In this document: piece by piece, positions 1 to 11,156 of the stretch
Numbering within the stretch: position 1 is the stretch's first letter
How the letters are laid out: each line of letters opens with the position of its first letter
Assembly: GCF_042186555.1 (NCBI RefSeq)
Contig: NC_133324.1
Location: 224,940,645-225,004,644, forward strand
Source: Aquarana catesbeiana
Taxonomy: Eukaryota > Chordata > Amphibia > Anura > Ranidae
Length of the DNA stretch: 64,000 bases
Direction of reading: 5' to 3'
Notes under the pieces: generated by a model
Database searches by the model: none
Told to the model about the DNA's origin: nothing
The model's input: only the letters and a program-made list of their open reading frames with translations
Position numbers and translations under genes: made by a program

Positions 1-650
1 ATCCACCAAAATTTCTTCTTCCCCCGCCCGTAACCTTCTAGGACACATTACAGGTCCCAGAAGGCTGCAGGACCATTCACAAAGCGCAGAGCAGCTTGCA
101 CATGCTACAGTAAATATTCCGGCTTTGGGGACCCAGAGATCGGTGAAGAACTGGTTCTGGTGTAGACAGCGCTGGACCCCTGAACAGCTGAGTTCCCTTT
201 TATTAAAACTCAGCAGCTAAAGTGTTTGTAGATACTTATTTACATTTTTTTCAAACAGGGCGAAGAACTGTTTTGACCTAAAGTGAACTAGCCAATGGAT
301 CAGGTTCCTGTAGATTATCAACATGGACTAGTATGTGGGAATAGATGCTTTACTACAGAGTTCAGCAGGGAAGCATTTGGAATGTAATGTTAGGGTTCAT
401 GCTTTCAATATCGTAAAGATTTACAGGGAATGATGTTTGACCCCTCCACTTTGGAAAGCTATGCAGTTATATTCCTTTCTCTCTCAACTGCACCACAAGA
501 CTTGATTCCTGCCCCCTCTTTCTCCTTTTGAGAAGTTCTTCCTTGACACTGAACCAATACAACATGATTGTGTCATTCTCACTGCATTTTTTCTGACCCT
601 CCTGAGCTGGACTACCTGAATTTCCAATGAGAATGAGATCTGGGTTGCAC

Positions 651-1199
651 ATTTACATCCAAAGAGACAGAATTCTCCAGATGACCCATAGGACTGCCAT
701 CTCAAGTTCCATACAAGAAACGGGATATAAAATCCTCTCCAGGTGGGTACAGGGTCCCCTCGACAATACATAAGCTTTTCCGCAATGTGGCTCAATCTGT
801 TGGAGGTGCCAAGGGGAAGAGGGCACCCTGCTACATATATTTTGGTCCTGTCCAATTATACAAACCTCTTGGACACAGGTGAAATTGCTTATCTATAGAC
901 TAACAGATATACAGATGCCAAATGACCTGGAGGCATTCCTCCTTCATCTGGCTCCGCTCTCTACAAAGAATTTCAAACACTTACTCAATGCAGTGAAATC
1001 ATGCATTCCGCTATGCTGTAAGCAAAATACAGCTCCAATGCTTAGCCTATTGTTCACCAAGATCAGCGAGATACATTTGATGGAGGAATTGATGGCTACA
1101 GTCAATAATACTGAAGAGCAGTTCTGTAAGAGATGGTTTTACTGGACTGACTTTATCTTCTTGGCTCATTATCAAGCTATGTTGGCAGCCTCCACGTAG
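651..1199 (+). pseudogene. L1-type LINE ORF2, C-terminal remnant
   Basis: The plus strand reads as the C-terminal end of an L1-clade ORF2 protein (endonuclease/reverse transcriptase of a non-LTR retrotransposon). A frame from about 651 gives a stretch ending SRWVQGPLDNT, then a stop (TAA near 770), then the cysteine-rich motif CGSICWRC followed by LLHIFWSC (C-x2-C-x8-H-x4-C), as in L1 ORF2 tails. The open part continues through KRWFYWTDFIF to the TAG at 1199. Endonuclease and RT domains are absent, so the copy is 5'-truncated, and the in-frame stop makes it dead. The family assignment comes from motif recognition; which L1 or Tx1 lineage it belongs to is not determined. Confidence 0.7.
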
Positions 1200-1660
1200 A
1201 CACTTCAATTAGTTGCTAGGGGCTGGGGTCTATGCCAAATCTAGAAACCATGGCATTCCATGCCCCTTCTTCCCAACTTCCTCCTTAGTACTACCCATCC
1301 CCTAGCCCCCCCCCCTCTTTCTCTCCCCTTTCTCTCGCTCTCTGTATATATCCCATTTCCTGCGGTACTTGCCCTGCTGTTGTTTTTGTCTCTGAACTTT
1401 CTAAATTCTAAAGATTGATCATGCCACCAACAGATGTAGTTTTTCTGATCAGATTACTTAAGTCAGTAAAGTGGCAGTCTAGATTGGTTCATACAAATTG
1501 CTGTTTATAAAGATGTGCATTGCTAAACAATGATTTGCAAGGCCTCACCCACATACTGGGTTAGGGTGATTAACCATACAGTACACTGTACTCGTACTTT
1601 GAATATATACCAAGTTATGCAATGGTGTATGATTGAAAAAAGATAAATAACGAGTTTAAG
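1200..1660 (+). other. probable 3' UTR of the L1-type remnant
   Basis: This non-coding stretch directly follows the ORF2 stop. It holds C- and CT-rich tracts (1306-1335) and ends in an A-rich segment near 1635-1670, as an L1 3' UTR and tail would. No target-site duplication can be paired because the 5' boundary of the LINE is unclear. Confidence 0.35.
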
Positions 1661-2009
1661 GAAAAAGATTTACAAGGAAGTATATCCACAGAGAGCCAAT
1701 GTTGAGCTGTGCCTCCTTTGCTAAGCAATGTGACCAATGGTGTCACATGACTGAGCCCAGGAAATGCAAGAGCAATGTGAAATTCGTTTGGAGCTGATCA
1801 TTGTACATACTCTTGTCTGTACAGGTCTATATTTGGTGGCAGCGGTACCCTTTGGGTGCAAGAGTGTGTTATAGCAACTAAAAATTCTGCTAGCACCTGC
1901 ATTAGGAGAACTATAGCAGTATTCATTGGTGCTAAACAACAGACTAATCCTGAAGAGACTCAGCACTAGTAACATGAACAGATGAAGATAATTGATATGA
2001 TATACTAAA

Positions 2010-2257
2010 AGGAAATAGACAGTGCACTTGACAAGTACAGTTGCACTCTGCAAGGGACTTTGCTCCAGAGCTTAGTAAATGAGGGGTAACTCTGCTGCCT
2101 TCCATCATCCAATCATGTGCAAGCAAAAATGCTATCTTTTATTTTCCTTGCATGTGATTGGGTATTCTTTGCAAAGTGAAGCTTGACTTCATTTACTAAG
2201 CTCTGGAGCAAATTTCCTTGCAAAGTGCACGGTCTAACCGCCTTTAGTAAATCAACC
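2010..2257. mobile_element. snap-back MITE
   Basis: Inverted repeats at 2059-2082 and 2189-2212 share the core GCTCCAGAGCTTAGTAAATG, and the match extends outward through CCTTGCA/AGTGCA. The right terminus is CTTTAGTAAATCAACCCC. No coding capacity. A second member of this family, with the same CTTGCACATGAT-type interior, lies at 28970-29245. The left terminus is poorly preserved. Confidence 0.55.
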
Positions 2258-2259
2258 CC

Positions 2260-2646
2260 AGTAACTCAGATTGGTTTTGGAAAGAGCAAACTGTGACACA
2301 AACAATGCTATTGATAATGTTGTTCCGGTTTGCAAACCAAGCAATACTATTGTCCACTCCTGGAATTTGCACTGCTACATCAATATAAACATAGGGCTTG
2401 TTCAAACCAAAGAGATATTGACCTGATATTTTTTTACTGGATCGTAACACATGACATATCCAAATAATTCAGTACCAAGAGTCAAGTTATGAAAAGCAGG
2501 TGAAAAAAATTGATGAACCAAATGGAAAATCTGTACAATTCCAACCATAACAAAGCCTCTGGGGGAAATAAAACCCAGGTTCAAATCTGTTTTATTCTCT
2601 CATTGCACACATAAAACAACATTACAATGATTTTTACAAATATAAG
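2260..2646. repeat. diverged duplicate block, copy 1
   Basis: About 390 bp that aligns by eye, in the same orientation, with 3746-4140. Landmarks in order in both copies are CTGTGACACA, ATATCCAAATAATTCA, TTCCAACCATAACAA, TCTGTTTTATT and TTTTACAAATATA. The minus strand is partly open in both copies with similar peptides (SIVCVTV preceded by PGVD or SGVD), but both have stops or frameshifts. I do not recognise the family. Copy 1 abuts the MITE on its left and the LTR-like element on its right. Confidence 0.55.
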
Positions 2647-3420
2647 TGTAGCGGGCACCTACTTTTGCTTAGGTGACCCTTTTTGCTAAGCTTTTTATGT
2701 CAGGTAAATTTAGACAGGCTTGTGCTATTACAGCAGGCCTGTTGTTGTCAATTTCCATTTGAGTGGCAGGTACTTTATGTGATAGTCTGGACCAATCATT
2801 GATTTGCTTGGTAATGCCTGGGACTCTCATATAAAAGGGGGTCACATGGTGTCCGGGGGAGGAGAGTTCGAGTCCAGTCCTGCTCTGAGGAGCGAGAGAG
2901 CCAGCCTAGTTCCCGGAGGGGAAGGTGGAGGTTTTCTCCCCTGAAGCCAACGGAGCTTCACCTTTGCAAGAAGGGTGAAGAACCGGTCCTTATGGAGGAA
3001 CAGACGACATATTACAGTATGTAGTCGCTGATGTCATTGGCCGCCCCTGCGGGGAGGGGAGCGGGCCACAAAGTAGAAGAGGAACTTAGAATCATTGCGG
3101 GAGAAGTAGAGACAAGCGGAAGCCCCTCCAGAGGCTGAGGGATGTTGGTACGCAAGTCAGCAAGACAGGTGGTTGTGGCCTGTGACTTTGGGTTCAGCAT
3201 TGCCCCGGGATTCCAATCAGTCAAGAGGGAAAGTTATTCAGAGTGACTCTTCTTTAGCTCAACTTGGAAGTACCATGCAGATGGGAAGTAATGGTAAAAA
3301 GGTAGCGGTGAAGCTGCAAGCACATATATAGAGATACAGACTGTTCTTAGAAGTTCTGCAGATAAAGACATTATTCAGAGTGACTCTATCGTTTATTCTC
3401 TCATCTTATCAAAAATCTAC
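2647..3420 (+). mobile_element. truncated LTR of the TGTAG-family
   Basis: It begins TGTAGCGGGCACC, like the starts of the full LTRs at 31340 and 54927 (TGTAG[CT]ACCCTC). It shares the block GGGGTCACATG, a TATA box just upstream of that block, and the downstream motif GAGTGA[CT]TCTTCTTT with the 31340 copy. The expected end, GGTACAGCTACA, is missing, so the 3' boundary is only approximate and no TSD can be tested. No gag or pol sequence follows. Confidence 0.5.
2830..2836 (+). promoter_or_regulatory. TATA box in the truncated LTR
   Basis: TATAAAA followed by GGGGGTCACATGG. The corresponding position of the 31340 LTR reads ATATAAGC before GGGGTCACATG. This fits the U3 core promoter of this LTR family. 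No transcription start was seen. Confidence 0.45.
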
Positions 3421-3745
3421 TTCCATATTCCCTGATAAAGTAATCATCCAGTTTTGAATCACTGTCACCCGCAATGTTATGAGTCTTTGCAAGTGAAGCA
3501 AAGGAAAAGACTAGAAATCAACCAAAGGAAAAGACTAGAAATCAACCAAAGATCATCTCAAAGAAAGTCCTTCTCCCATCCCAGTTTATGTTGATAAATA
3601 CAGCATTAAGAAAAGCATTAAGGACTGTGACTTTTAATCTATGGGCTGCGAGAGTTGAGTGGTAAACGTGAATTACGGATATAACAAATATTCATCCCCT
3701 CCTCCGGGAGTAAGTGCTACATAAGCTTTCCTGGACCATTGCGAA

Positions 3746-4140
3746 CAGTGACTTAAGTTGGATTTGGAAACAGCGAACTGTGACACAGACTATGCTACTG
3801 ATGATATCTTTCCTGTATGTAAACCCAACAATACTCTTGTCCACACCTGAAATCTTTACTGCTACAAAATTATAAACATAACATAACAAACTGATAAGAT
3901 ATCGATCTGTTTTTTCTTTACTCAATCAAAACACAACATATCCAAATAATTCAAGGGCAACAGACAAGTTATAAAATGCAGGTGGAAAACCTGATGAAAA
4001 GCAACTACAAAGTTAGTACATTTCCAACCATAACAAGCCCTTTGGGGCATAAAAAAAACTCAGTGTCAACAAATCTGTTTTATTTTCTCATTTCACCAAG
4101 AACATGTAACTACATTACAGTGACTTTTACAAATATAGGA
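3746..4140. repeat. diverged duplicate block, copy 2
   Basis: Second copy of the block at 2260-2646, in the same orientation, at an estimated 75-80 percent identity by eye. It carries the same ordered landmarks, ending TTTTACAAATATAG at about 4140. The minus-strand reading is interrupted, as in copy 1. Function unknown. Confidence 0.55.
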
Positions 4141-4486
4141 TTTTCTAGACTTAAACAAGATTTAGAAGAGTAAATCTGCACTGTGAGCATTAAACAATTA
4201 TTCCATGCAGAATACAGGCTCTACTGTCTCTGCGGCGGTGTTCCTAGATCTCAACACCCACAGAAACCTGATATACAGTATATGGTCAGAAGCGATGGCA
4301 CCCTTCCAAATTAGTGAGTTCAGGAGTTCCAGTGAGGTGTATTGTAATGCTACAGCATACAAAGACATTATAGACAGCTGTGTACTTCCAAGCTTGTGGC
4401 CCTTTTCTGTTCCAGTATGATGATTGTGCCCCTATGCACAAAACCAGGTATATAAAGACATCATCTTCTAACTTCAGCTTGGTCAG

Positions 4487-6151
4487 TTAACCACTTCAAT
4501 AAAGTACACTTTTACCCCCTTTTACCCTCTTCCTGCCCAGACCAATTTTCAGCTTTCAGTGCTCTCATATTTTGAATGACAATTACTCTGTCATACAACA
4601 CTGTACCCCAACAAAATTGTTATCATTTTTTTCACATAAATAGATCTTTCTTTTGCTGGTATTTATTCACCACTGTTTTTTTATTTTTTGTGATACAAGC
4701 TAAAAAAGAGCAAACGTTTTGAAAAAAACAAATTTTTTTTAGTTTTTAGTTTCTATTATAACATTATAACATATTATAACACAAATAAGTAATTTTCCTT
4801 CATACATTTATACTGCTACATATCTTTGGTAAAAAATAACCCACATTTGTGTATATTATTAAGTCTGTGAGAAAGTTGATCACACCTGAGGTACTGACTG
4901 CCTATCTCATTTCTTGAGGCCCTGAAATGTCAAGATAGTACAAATGGCCCCCCCCCCCCCCCCCCCCAACTTCCTTTTTGGAAAGTAGACACTCTAATGT
5001 TCTTAGTAAGAGGCATGGTGAGTTTTTGAGCTTTTTGAAGTTGTAATTTTCTTCCCACAATTCTTGGGAAAATAAAGACATTTATTTTTTTTAACACAAA
5101 ATTGTCATAATAACAAGTTATTTCTCAAACACAGCATAGTCATACTTGCAATTACACCCCAAAACACATTTTGCTACTCATCTAGAGTATGGCGATGCTA
5201 CATGTGTGAGACTTTTTCACAGCCTGGCCACATACAGAGGCCAAACACTCAAGTAGCACCTTTAGGCATTTTAAGGACATAAATTATACATTTAATTTCC
5301 TGACTAATTAGGCTGCACTGATGGCTGCACTAATGGGTTGCACTGACAGATCCGCTGATGGCTGCACTAATGAGCTGCACTGACAGACTCACTAATCGCT
5401 GCACTGATGAGCTGCACTGACAGGTCCACTGGTGAGCTTCAATGACAGATCCACTGATTGCTGCACTAATGGGCTGAACAGACAGATCCAATGATGTCTG
5501 CACTGATGGGCTTCACCGACAGGTCCACTTATAGCTGCACGGATGAGCTGCACTGACAGGTCCATTGATGGCTGCAATGATGAGCTGCACTGACCAGTCC
5601 ATTAATGGCTGCACTGATGAGCTGCACTGAGAGGTCCACTGATGGCTGCACTAATAGGCTGCACTGACAGATCCACTGATGGCTGCACTAATGGGCTGCA
5701 CTGCCAGATCCACTGATGGCTGCCCTGATGAGCTGCACTGACAGATCCACTGATGTCTGCACTGATGGGAGCACTAACAGGTTCCTTGATGGGTTGATCT
5801 GACAGGTTCTCTTTATTTGGAGCAGTGTGGTGCACAGTAGTGAATGTGTTAACTGGTAACTCACTGTTCCCTAGTTCTCCTCCTCACACAGGATTGGTGT
5901 TTGAAGAGTAGAAGCTGGGAACATTGAGTAACCACTGTTTGTTTACATTTGTGACCGGACACAGCCAATCACTTGGTAAGGAGTTTATTGGCTCTTTACC
6001 CTGATCATGGATATCCTATGTCCAAGAGACACAGCACATCATTGATCGCCATGAGCCGTGCGATGGGGAGGACGTCATATAATGTCCAGTCAGAATGGGA
6101 AAGCACCTGCCAGGCCGTCAATCTACTATAGGCCGGATGGGAAGGTGTTAA
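4487..6151 (+). mobile_element. TTAA-flanked non-autonomous element (copy A)
   Basis: It starts TTAACCACTTCAATA and ends GGGAAGGTGTTAA, so it has TTAA on both sides and short inverted ends (CCACTTC / GAAGGTG, from GAAGTGG). The 5' part (polar text around 4530-4680, with CTTTCTTTTG and ACTGTACCC) matches the copies at 25889, 34601 and 63073. The 3' part has ACACGGCTGAT-like text, as in copy 34601. It contains a 20-base C run (4948-4967) and a 37-bp minisatellite. A TTAA target is typical of piggyBac and Kolobok elements; no transposase is present, so the superfamily is inferred. Confidence 0.75.
5305..5790 (+). repeat. 37-bp minisatellite (GCTGCACTGATGG type)
   Basis: Degenerate tandem repeat with a 37-bp period, measured from TCCACT at 5635, 5672, 5709 and 5746. 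It is internal to the TTAA element and occupies the same relative place as the GGCACTGATGG repeat in copy 34601. Short open frames on the minus strand here are by-products of the repeat. Confidence 0.85.
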
Positions 6152-6797
6152 GCTCTAATTCATCCCAAAGGTGTTCTATCGGGTTGAGGTCAGACTGCAG
6201 GCCAATCAAGTTCCTCCACCCCAAACGCATGTCTTTATGGACCTTGCTTTCTGCACTGGTGCGCAGTCATGTTGGAACAGAAAGGGGCCATACCCAAACT
6301 GTTCCCACAAAGTTGGGAGCATGAAATTGTTCAAAATGCTGGCACTTTAAGAGTTCCTGTCACTGGAACCGAGGGGCCAAGCCCAACCCCGGAAAAACAA
6401 GCCCACACCATAATCCCCCCTCCACCGAATGATTTGGACCAGTGCACAAAGCAAGGTTCCTAAAGACATGGATGAGCGAGTTTGAGGTGAAGCAACTTGA
6501 TGTGCCTGCAGTCTGACCTCAACCCAATAGAACACCTTTGGGATAAATTAGAGTGGAGACTGTGAGCCAGGCCTTCTCGTCCACATCAGTGCCTGACCTC
6601 ACGAATGAGCTTCTGGAAGAATGGTCAAACATTCCCATAGACACACTGCTAAAACAGCCTTCTAAGAAGAGATGAAGCTGTTGAAGCTGCAAAGGGTGGG
6701 CCAACTCAATATTGAACCCTACGGACTAAGACTGGTATGCCATTAAAGTTCATGTGCATGTAAAGGCAGGCGTCACAATACTTTTGACAATATAGTG
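6152..6797 (+). mobile_element. rearranged Tc1-like remnant
   Basis: The right part (about 6500-6690) encodes a Tc1 transposase C-terminus in broken frames: DLNPIEHLW, then LLEEWSNIPIDTLL. It ends AATACTTTTGACAATATAGTG next to TA, as Tc1 TIRs do. The left part (6155-6200) is the same DLNPIEHLW segment in inverted orientation (rc of CAACCCGATAGAACACCTTT). This is therefore an internally inverted, partial copy. It abuts the TTAA of the preceding element exactly. No functional transposase. Confidence 0.65.
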
Positions 6798-6800
6798 TAG

Positions 6801-8012
6801 CCAGGGCTCATAATTTCAAGTCCTGAGCTACTAGCCAGGCCTCAAGGGTTACAGTTGCCCCGCCCAACCCCTACCTTGCTCCGTCCCTAATTCTGCCCCT
6901 AATCATGCCCTCGTAAATTATCTCATGAAATGACACTTAAATGTTTTATGCAGAATTAAGTTACAAAAAATAAAATATTAACAACATCTTTATCAGTTCC
7001 CCTCAGCACAGTCTCACCAGTGCCAATCAATGCAGTGTGACCTGTGTCCATCATTGCAGCGTGACCTGTGTCCATCATTGCAGCGTGACCTATATCCATT
7101 ATTGCAGCCTCACTGTGCCCATATATGCAGGCTCACCGTGCCCACCATTGCAGCCTCACCATGCCCACCATTGCAGCCTCACCAAGCCCATCATTGCAGC
7201 CTAACCATGCCCATCATTGAAGCCTCACCATGTACACCATTGCAGCCTCACTGTGCCCAACATTACAGCCTCACTGTGCCACTCACTGTGCCCCTATTGC
7301 AGCCTGACTGTGCCCCCATTGCAGCCTCATCATGCCCCTATTGCAGCCTCATCGTGCCCAACATTGCAGCCTCACTGTGCCCACCATTGCAGCCTCACCA
7401 TGCCCCCATTGCAGCCTCACTGTTCCCAACATTGCAGCCTCACCGTGCCCACCATTGCAGCCTCACCACGCCCCCATTGCAGCTTCACTGTGCCCCACAT
7501 TGCGGCCTCACTGTGCCCAACATTGCAGCCTCGCCAGGGCAGAGGAAGAGGTAGGGTGGGCTGGATCATGACTGGAGGAAGAGGAGAGCCATGGGATCAC
7601 AGAGCGTTATAGCACGCTGTTACAGCTTACATTGAAATTGCCTCTGCTCTGCTCGCCTTCACACACAGCCCTGCCTCCTCCTGAACCCGCACCTGTGATA
7701 GACAGAACACATCCCAGCATTGGACCTGCATTCTGTCTATCAAAGGTGCGGGGTCAGAAGGAGGCGGGGCTGTGTGTGACGGCGAGCGGAGGCAATTTCA
7801 TTGTAAGTTGTAACAGCGTGCTATACCGCTTGGTGATCCCGTGGCTCTCCTTTTCCTCCATGCTCTCTTCCACCAGGGCGATCACTGGGACCATGGCACC
7901 CGGTCAACCCCACCCGCTGGCGGTGCTCGCCCCCCACTCCCAGGCAGCCCAGCTTGCAAGCTCTCATTTTCCACTCGCAAAATGCGAGTAGGCGAGTGGA
8001 AAATTTGAGGGC
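6801..8012 (+). mobile_element. hAT-like non-autonomous element with minisatellite (copy 1)
   Basis: The ends are CCAGGGCTCATAATTTC and GGAAAATTTGAGGGC, imperfect inverted repeats of each other. They are flanked by a perfect 8-bp direct repeat TAGTGTAG (6793-6800 and 8013-8020), as hAT insertions give. The left TSD includes the terminal TA of the Tc1 remnant, so this element inserted later, at the edge of that Tc1. The interior has the minisatellite 7030-7540 and a nearly 300-bp imperfect palindrome around 7570-7870. Copy 2, inverted, is at 15250-15842. No transposase. Confidence 0.75.
7030..7540 (+). repeat. 20-23 bp minisatellite (CATTGCAGCCTCACC)
   Basis: About 23 degenerate tandem units of the form CCCACCATTGCAGCCTCACC. 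Unit length varies between about 17 and 23 bp. The open frames across it are low-complexity and not genes. The related, inverted array of the sister element is at 15303-15655. Confidence 0.85.
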
Positions 8013-8020
8013 TAGTGTAG

Positions 8021-8932
8021 CTATTAATAGAGATATTTCCAGATGAATGTTTCAGTAAAGTCCAGTTTCAGGGGTCCCTAAGGATGATGAAAAACCTGTG
8101 TGTTTGTTTTGGAGACCTGAAGACGAGATCTGAGGTCATGGGGAGATCCTCCAACTGTTGTCTAACTAGCCTGAAACACAGCTTTTCACTGGCAGGATCT
8201 GTGGTGTGGCACTGAAACTGAAACTCAGAGTCAGCCTATCTACTCTGTGCTTAAGTCCCTCCCTAACAGTTTCTAATTGAACATGCAACCAGTCCTCTAA
8301 GCTAATGATTCCAGAGTGGCCACCAGAAGCCCAACCTGACTCTAGCCTATGCTGGTTATCAAGCCCTAAGCGAACACTAGCTACAGAATCCGAGACAAGA
8401 AGGGACAGGGTTAACTAGAATAACAGGGGCTGCAATAAACAGGTTTACCTACCAATATACTGGAGGGTGACCACTACACATACAGTAGTACAGACCTAGC
8501 TATCTGGCACTGTGCACGTGGAACAACAAGGAAAGGGCAGACATTTTCTGTCTGTCACAAGGATTCAGGTACACATTCAGTAGCCGCAGTTAAACTATCA
8601 GAATAGGGGCATAGGAATATCTGCATAATAGCATAATAGTCCCCTCTGGCTTGGGTTTAGCAGCATGAACAGGACATGTAGCTGAGACTTCCTCTCTCTC
8701 TCCACTTCCTCCTTTCAGGCTTTCAAAGTGAACACCCAGGGCCAGGAAGTGGATACACAATATATTTACAGGCATTTACAAATTCAGACAGTAGAGGGCA
8801 GCAGATTCCTTATACAATCACAGAGTGTTTTATGTCTGCAAAGCACATTGATATGTGCATAACTTTGAGAGCATATGTGCAGCTGATTGTGGTTTGCTCA
8901 GCAGCGCATGCTTTCTAAAGGTACTCCAGCTA
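8021..8932. other. no recognised feature
   Basis: No coding pattern, tandem array or long inverted repeat stands out. A CT-rich patch lies near 8685-8712. It may contain an unrecognised dispersed repeat. Confidence 0.3.
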
Positions 8933-8934
8933 TA

Positions 8935-10519
8935 CACCCTGTTCCAAATTATTATGCCAATGATATTTTTCTCGTTTACCTAAATAATTGATGTAAACAA
9001 CAGTCAGCATAATTCTCATGCTATCAACTTTTAAGAGTAAATTTCAAATTTTATTGAACAAACCTCCTAATGATAACAGTTTTTTTTTTTTAAATAAAAA
9101 ACTTACAATGCACTGTTCCAAATTATTAGGCACAGTAAGTTTCAAAACACTTTATAGGTTGTAAAGAACTTAAAATTGTTATTTGTTGTGTTTGCAGCAT
9201 ATTTACCGAAATCAAAAGCTATTTCAATCAAACTTTGAACAACATTTTCATTTTTTAAACATTTTAACAGGTCATGTTACATTTTAACATAGGACCCCTT
9301 ATTTGATAGCAGCTTCACAAGTCTTGCATCCATTGAACTTGTGAGTTTTTGGACAGTTTCTGCTTGAATTTGTTTGCAAGATGTCAGAATAGCCTCCCAG
9401 AGCTGCTGTTTGGATGTAAACTGCCTCAAACCCTCATAGATCTTTTGCTTGAGGATGCTCCAAAGGTTCTTAATAGGATTGAGGTCAGGGGAGGATGGAG
9501 GCCACACCATGACTTTCTCTCCTTTTATCCCCTAGCAGCCATTGATGCAAAGGGATTCTTTGCAGCATGAGATGGTGCATTGTCATGCATGAAGATGATT
9601 TTATTACGGAAAGCATAGTTCTTCCTTCTGTACTAGGGAAGGAAGTGGTCAGTCAGGAACTCCACATACTTTGCAGAGCTCATCTTTACACCTTTGGGGA
9701 TCCTAAAGGTACTGACCAGCTCTCTTCCCATGATTCCGGCCCAAAACATGACTCCACCACCGCCTTGCTGACGTTGCAGCCTTGTTGGAACAGGGTGGCA
9801 GTACACCAACCATCCCCTACTCCATTCACCTGGACCATCCAGGGTTGCACGGCACTCATCAGTGAACAGGACTGTTAAAAAATTAGTCTTCATGTATTTT
9901 TCTGCCCAATGCAGCCGTTTCTGCTTGTAAGCATTGGTTAGTGGTGGCTGAATGGAAGGTTTATGCACAGTTGCAAGACTCTGGAGGACTTTACACCTTG
10001 ATGTCCATGGGACTCCAGAGGCACCAGCAGCTTTAAATATCTGCTTGCTGCTATGTAATAGTGTTTTAGCAGCTGCTCTCTTGATCCGATGCATGGATCT
10101 GGCAGAAATCTTCCTCAATGTGCCTTTATCTGCACGAAACCTGTCTGTGCTCTAAATCAGCCACAAATTTCTTAATATAGTGCAATGATCACGCTTAAGT
10201 TTTCATGAAATATCTAATGTTTTCATACCTCGTCCAAGGCATTGAACTATTTCACTCTTTTCAGCAGCAGAGAGATCCTTTTTCTTCCCCATATTGCTTG
10301 AAAATGGTGCTCTGCTTAATAATGTAGAACACCCTCCTTTAGTAGTTTTTCTTTTACTTGGGCTCACCTGGCAATCTAATTATCACAGGTGCACGAGATT
10401 GTTTTCAGTGATCAAAAGAGCCCTGAGACACAATGCAATCCATGAGTTAAACTGAAAAACAAAATATTTAACCTTTGTGACACTGAAATAGAATTTGAAT
10501 AATAATTTGGAACAGGGTG
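8935..10519 (-). mobile_element. complete Tc1/mariner transposon, inactive
   Basis: Terminal inverted repeats TACACCCTGTTCCAAATTAT (8933-8952) and ATAATTTGGAACAGGGTGTA (10502-10521) match perfectly over 20 bases, including the flanking TA target duplications. The length of about 1.6 kb is normal for Tc1 elements. One transposase pseudogene lies on the minus strand. The match of the ends suggests the element is not extremely old, although its gene is dead. Confidence 0.92.
9277..10292 (-). pseudogene. Tc1/mariner transposase
   Basis: Start codon at 10292-10290 (MGKKKDLSAAEKSEIV), with an N-terminal helix-turn-helix region and then the DDE domain. Motifs seen: FTDECRATLDGP (first D), FMHDNAPSHA (second D), SSPDLNPIKNLWSILK. 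The third catalytic position should be E in NPIE but reads K. There are in-frame stops in the N-terminal part and between 9640 and 9510 plus a frameshift, so it is inactive. It would have cut and pasted its own TIRs in the nucleus. Length if intact would be about 340 residues, normal for the family. Confidence 0.88.
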
Positions 10520-10521
10520 TA

Positions 10522-10932
10522 TGATAGTAAACTTACAATATAAATGGGATTTTTGGATGGGAATTTTGTTTTTTAGTTATTACTATTTGTATTTCATGTC
10601 AGACTAAGCATGGCTTATAAGTGCTCCCCTGGTGTAACTGCCTTTTAATCTTTAGTGAGCTTGTCACAATATAGGCGTAATCTTAACCCACTTTACTAGT
10701 ACACATTATCTGCATTTACAAAAAAATATTAATTTGCTGTTCAATCCACAATGTACGTGAGGACCGCATAATATGAATCCAGCATGAAGCTTTATGGGGC
10801 TAGTTAGGAGATTGCATTTGCTAGATGCGCAAAGGTCAGGGTGCTCATGATCTTCATACCACTCTCCCAGTGCCTAGGCACTTCTTTGCTGCGACCTCAT
10901 AGCTGTATATCTGCAGTGTGAGTTAATTTAAG
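10522..10932. other. no recognised feature
   Basis: Ordinary AT-rich sequence between the Tc1 element and the next MITE. No frame, array or palindrome was noticed. Confidence 0.3.
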
Positions 10933-11156
10933 GCAACCTTTCTCAGCCAGGGTTTCATGGAACCCTAGGGTTCTTTCAGGGGTTGCTCAGGGTTCCTTGA
11001 CCACAAATGTAAGGAGTATTCTTCCCAATGACCATCATGCTAATGTACTATTAGCTATAGGTAGTGATATTAGTAATTAGTGTCACATGTTCCTTTAGAC
11101 TGTTATTAGAACGTTATTTCAAGGGTACCTCAATGTTAAAAAGTTTGAGAAAGGCA
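10933..11156. mobile_element. short MITE with CCTTTCTCA ends
   Basis: The left end CAACCTTTCTCAGCCAGGG and right end AAAGTTTGAGAAAGGCA are imperfect inverted repeats about 220 bp apart. The interior repeats GGGTTCC / AGGGTACC elements. I recall it as a common amphibian repeat. No clean TSD was found, so the superfamily is open. Confidence 0.5.

Noticed and set aside
1825..1860. TTTGGTGGCAGCGGTACCC looked like a primer-binding-site region of an LTR element
   Set aside because: No LTR end, gag or matching second LTR nearby; too short to support.
7030..7612. Overlapping plus-strand frames rich in His/Cys/Pro
   Set aside because: Translation of a minisatellite in three frames.
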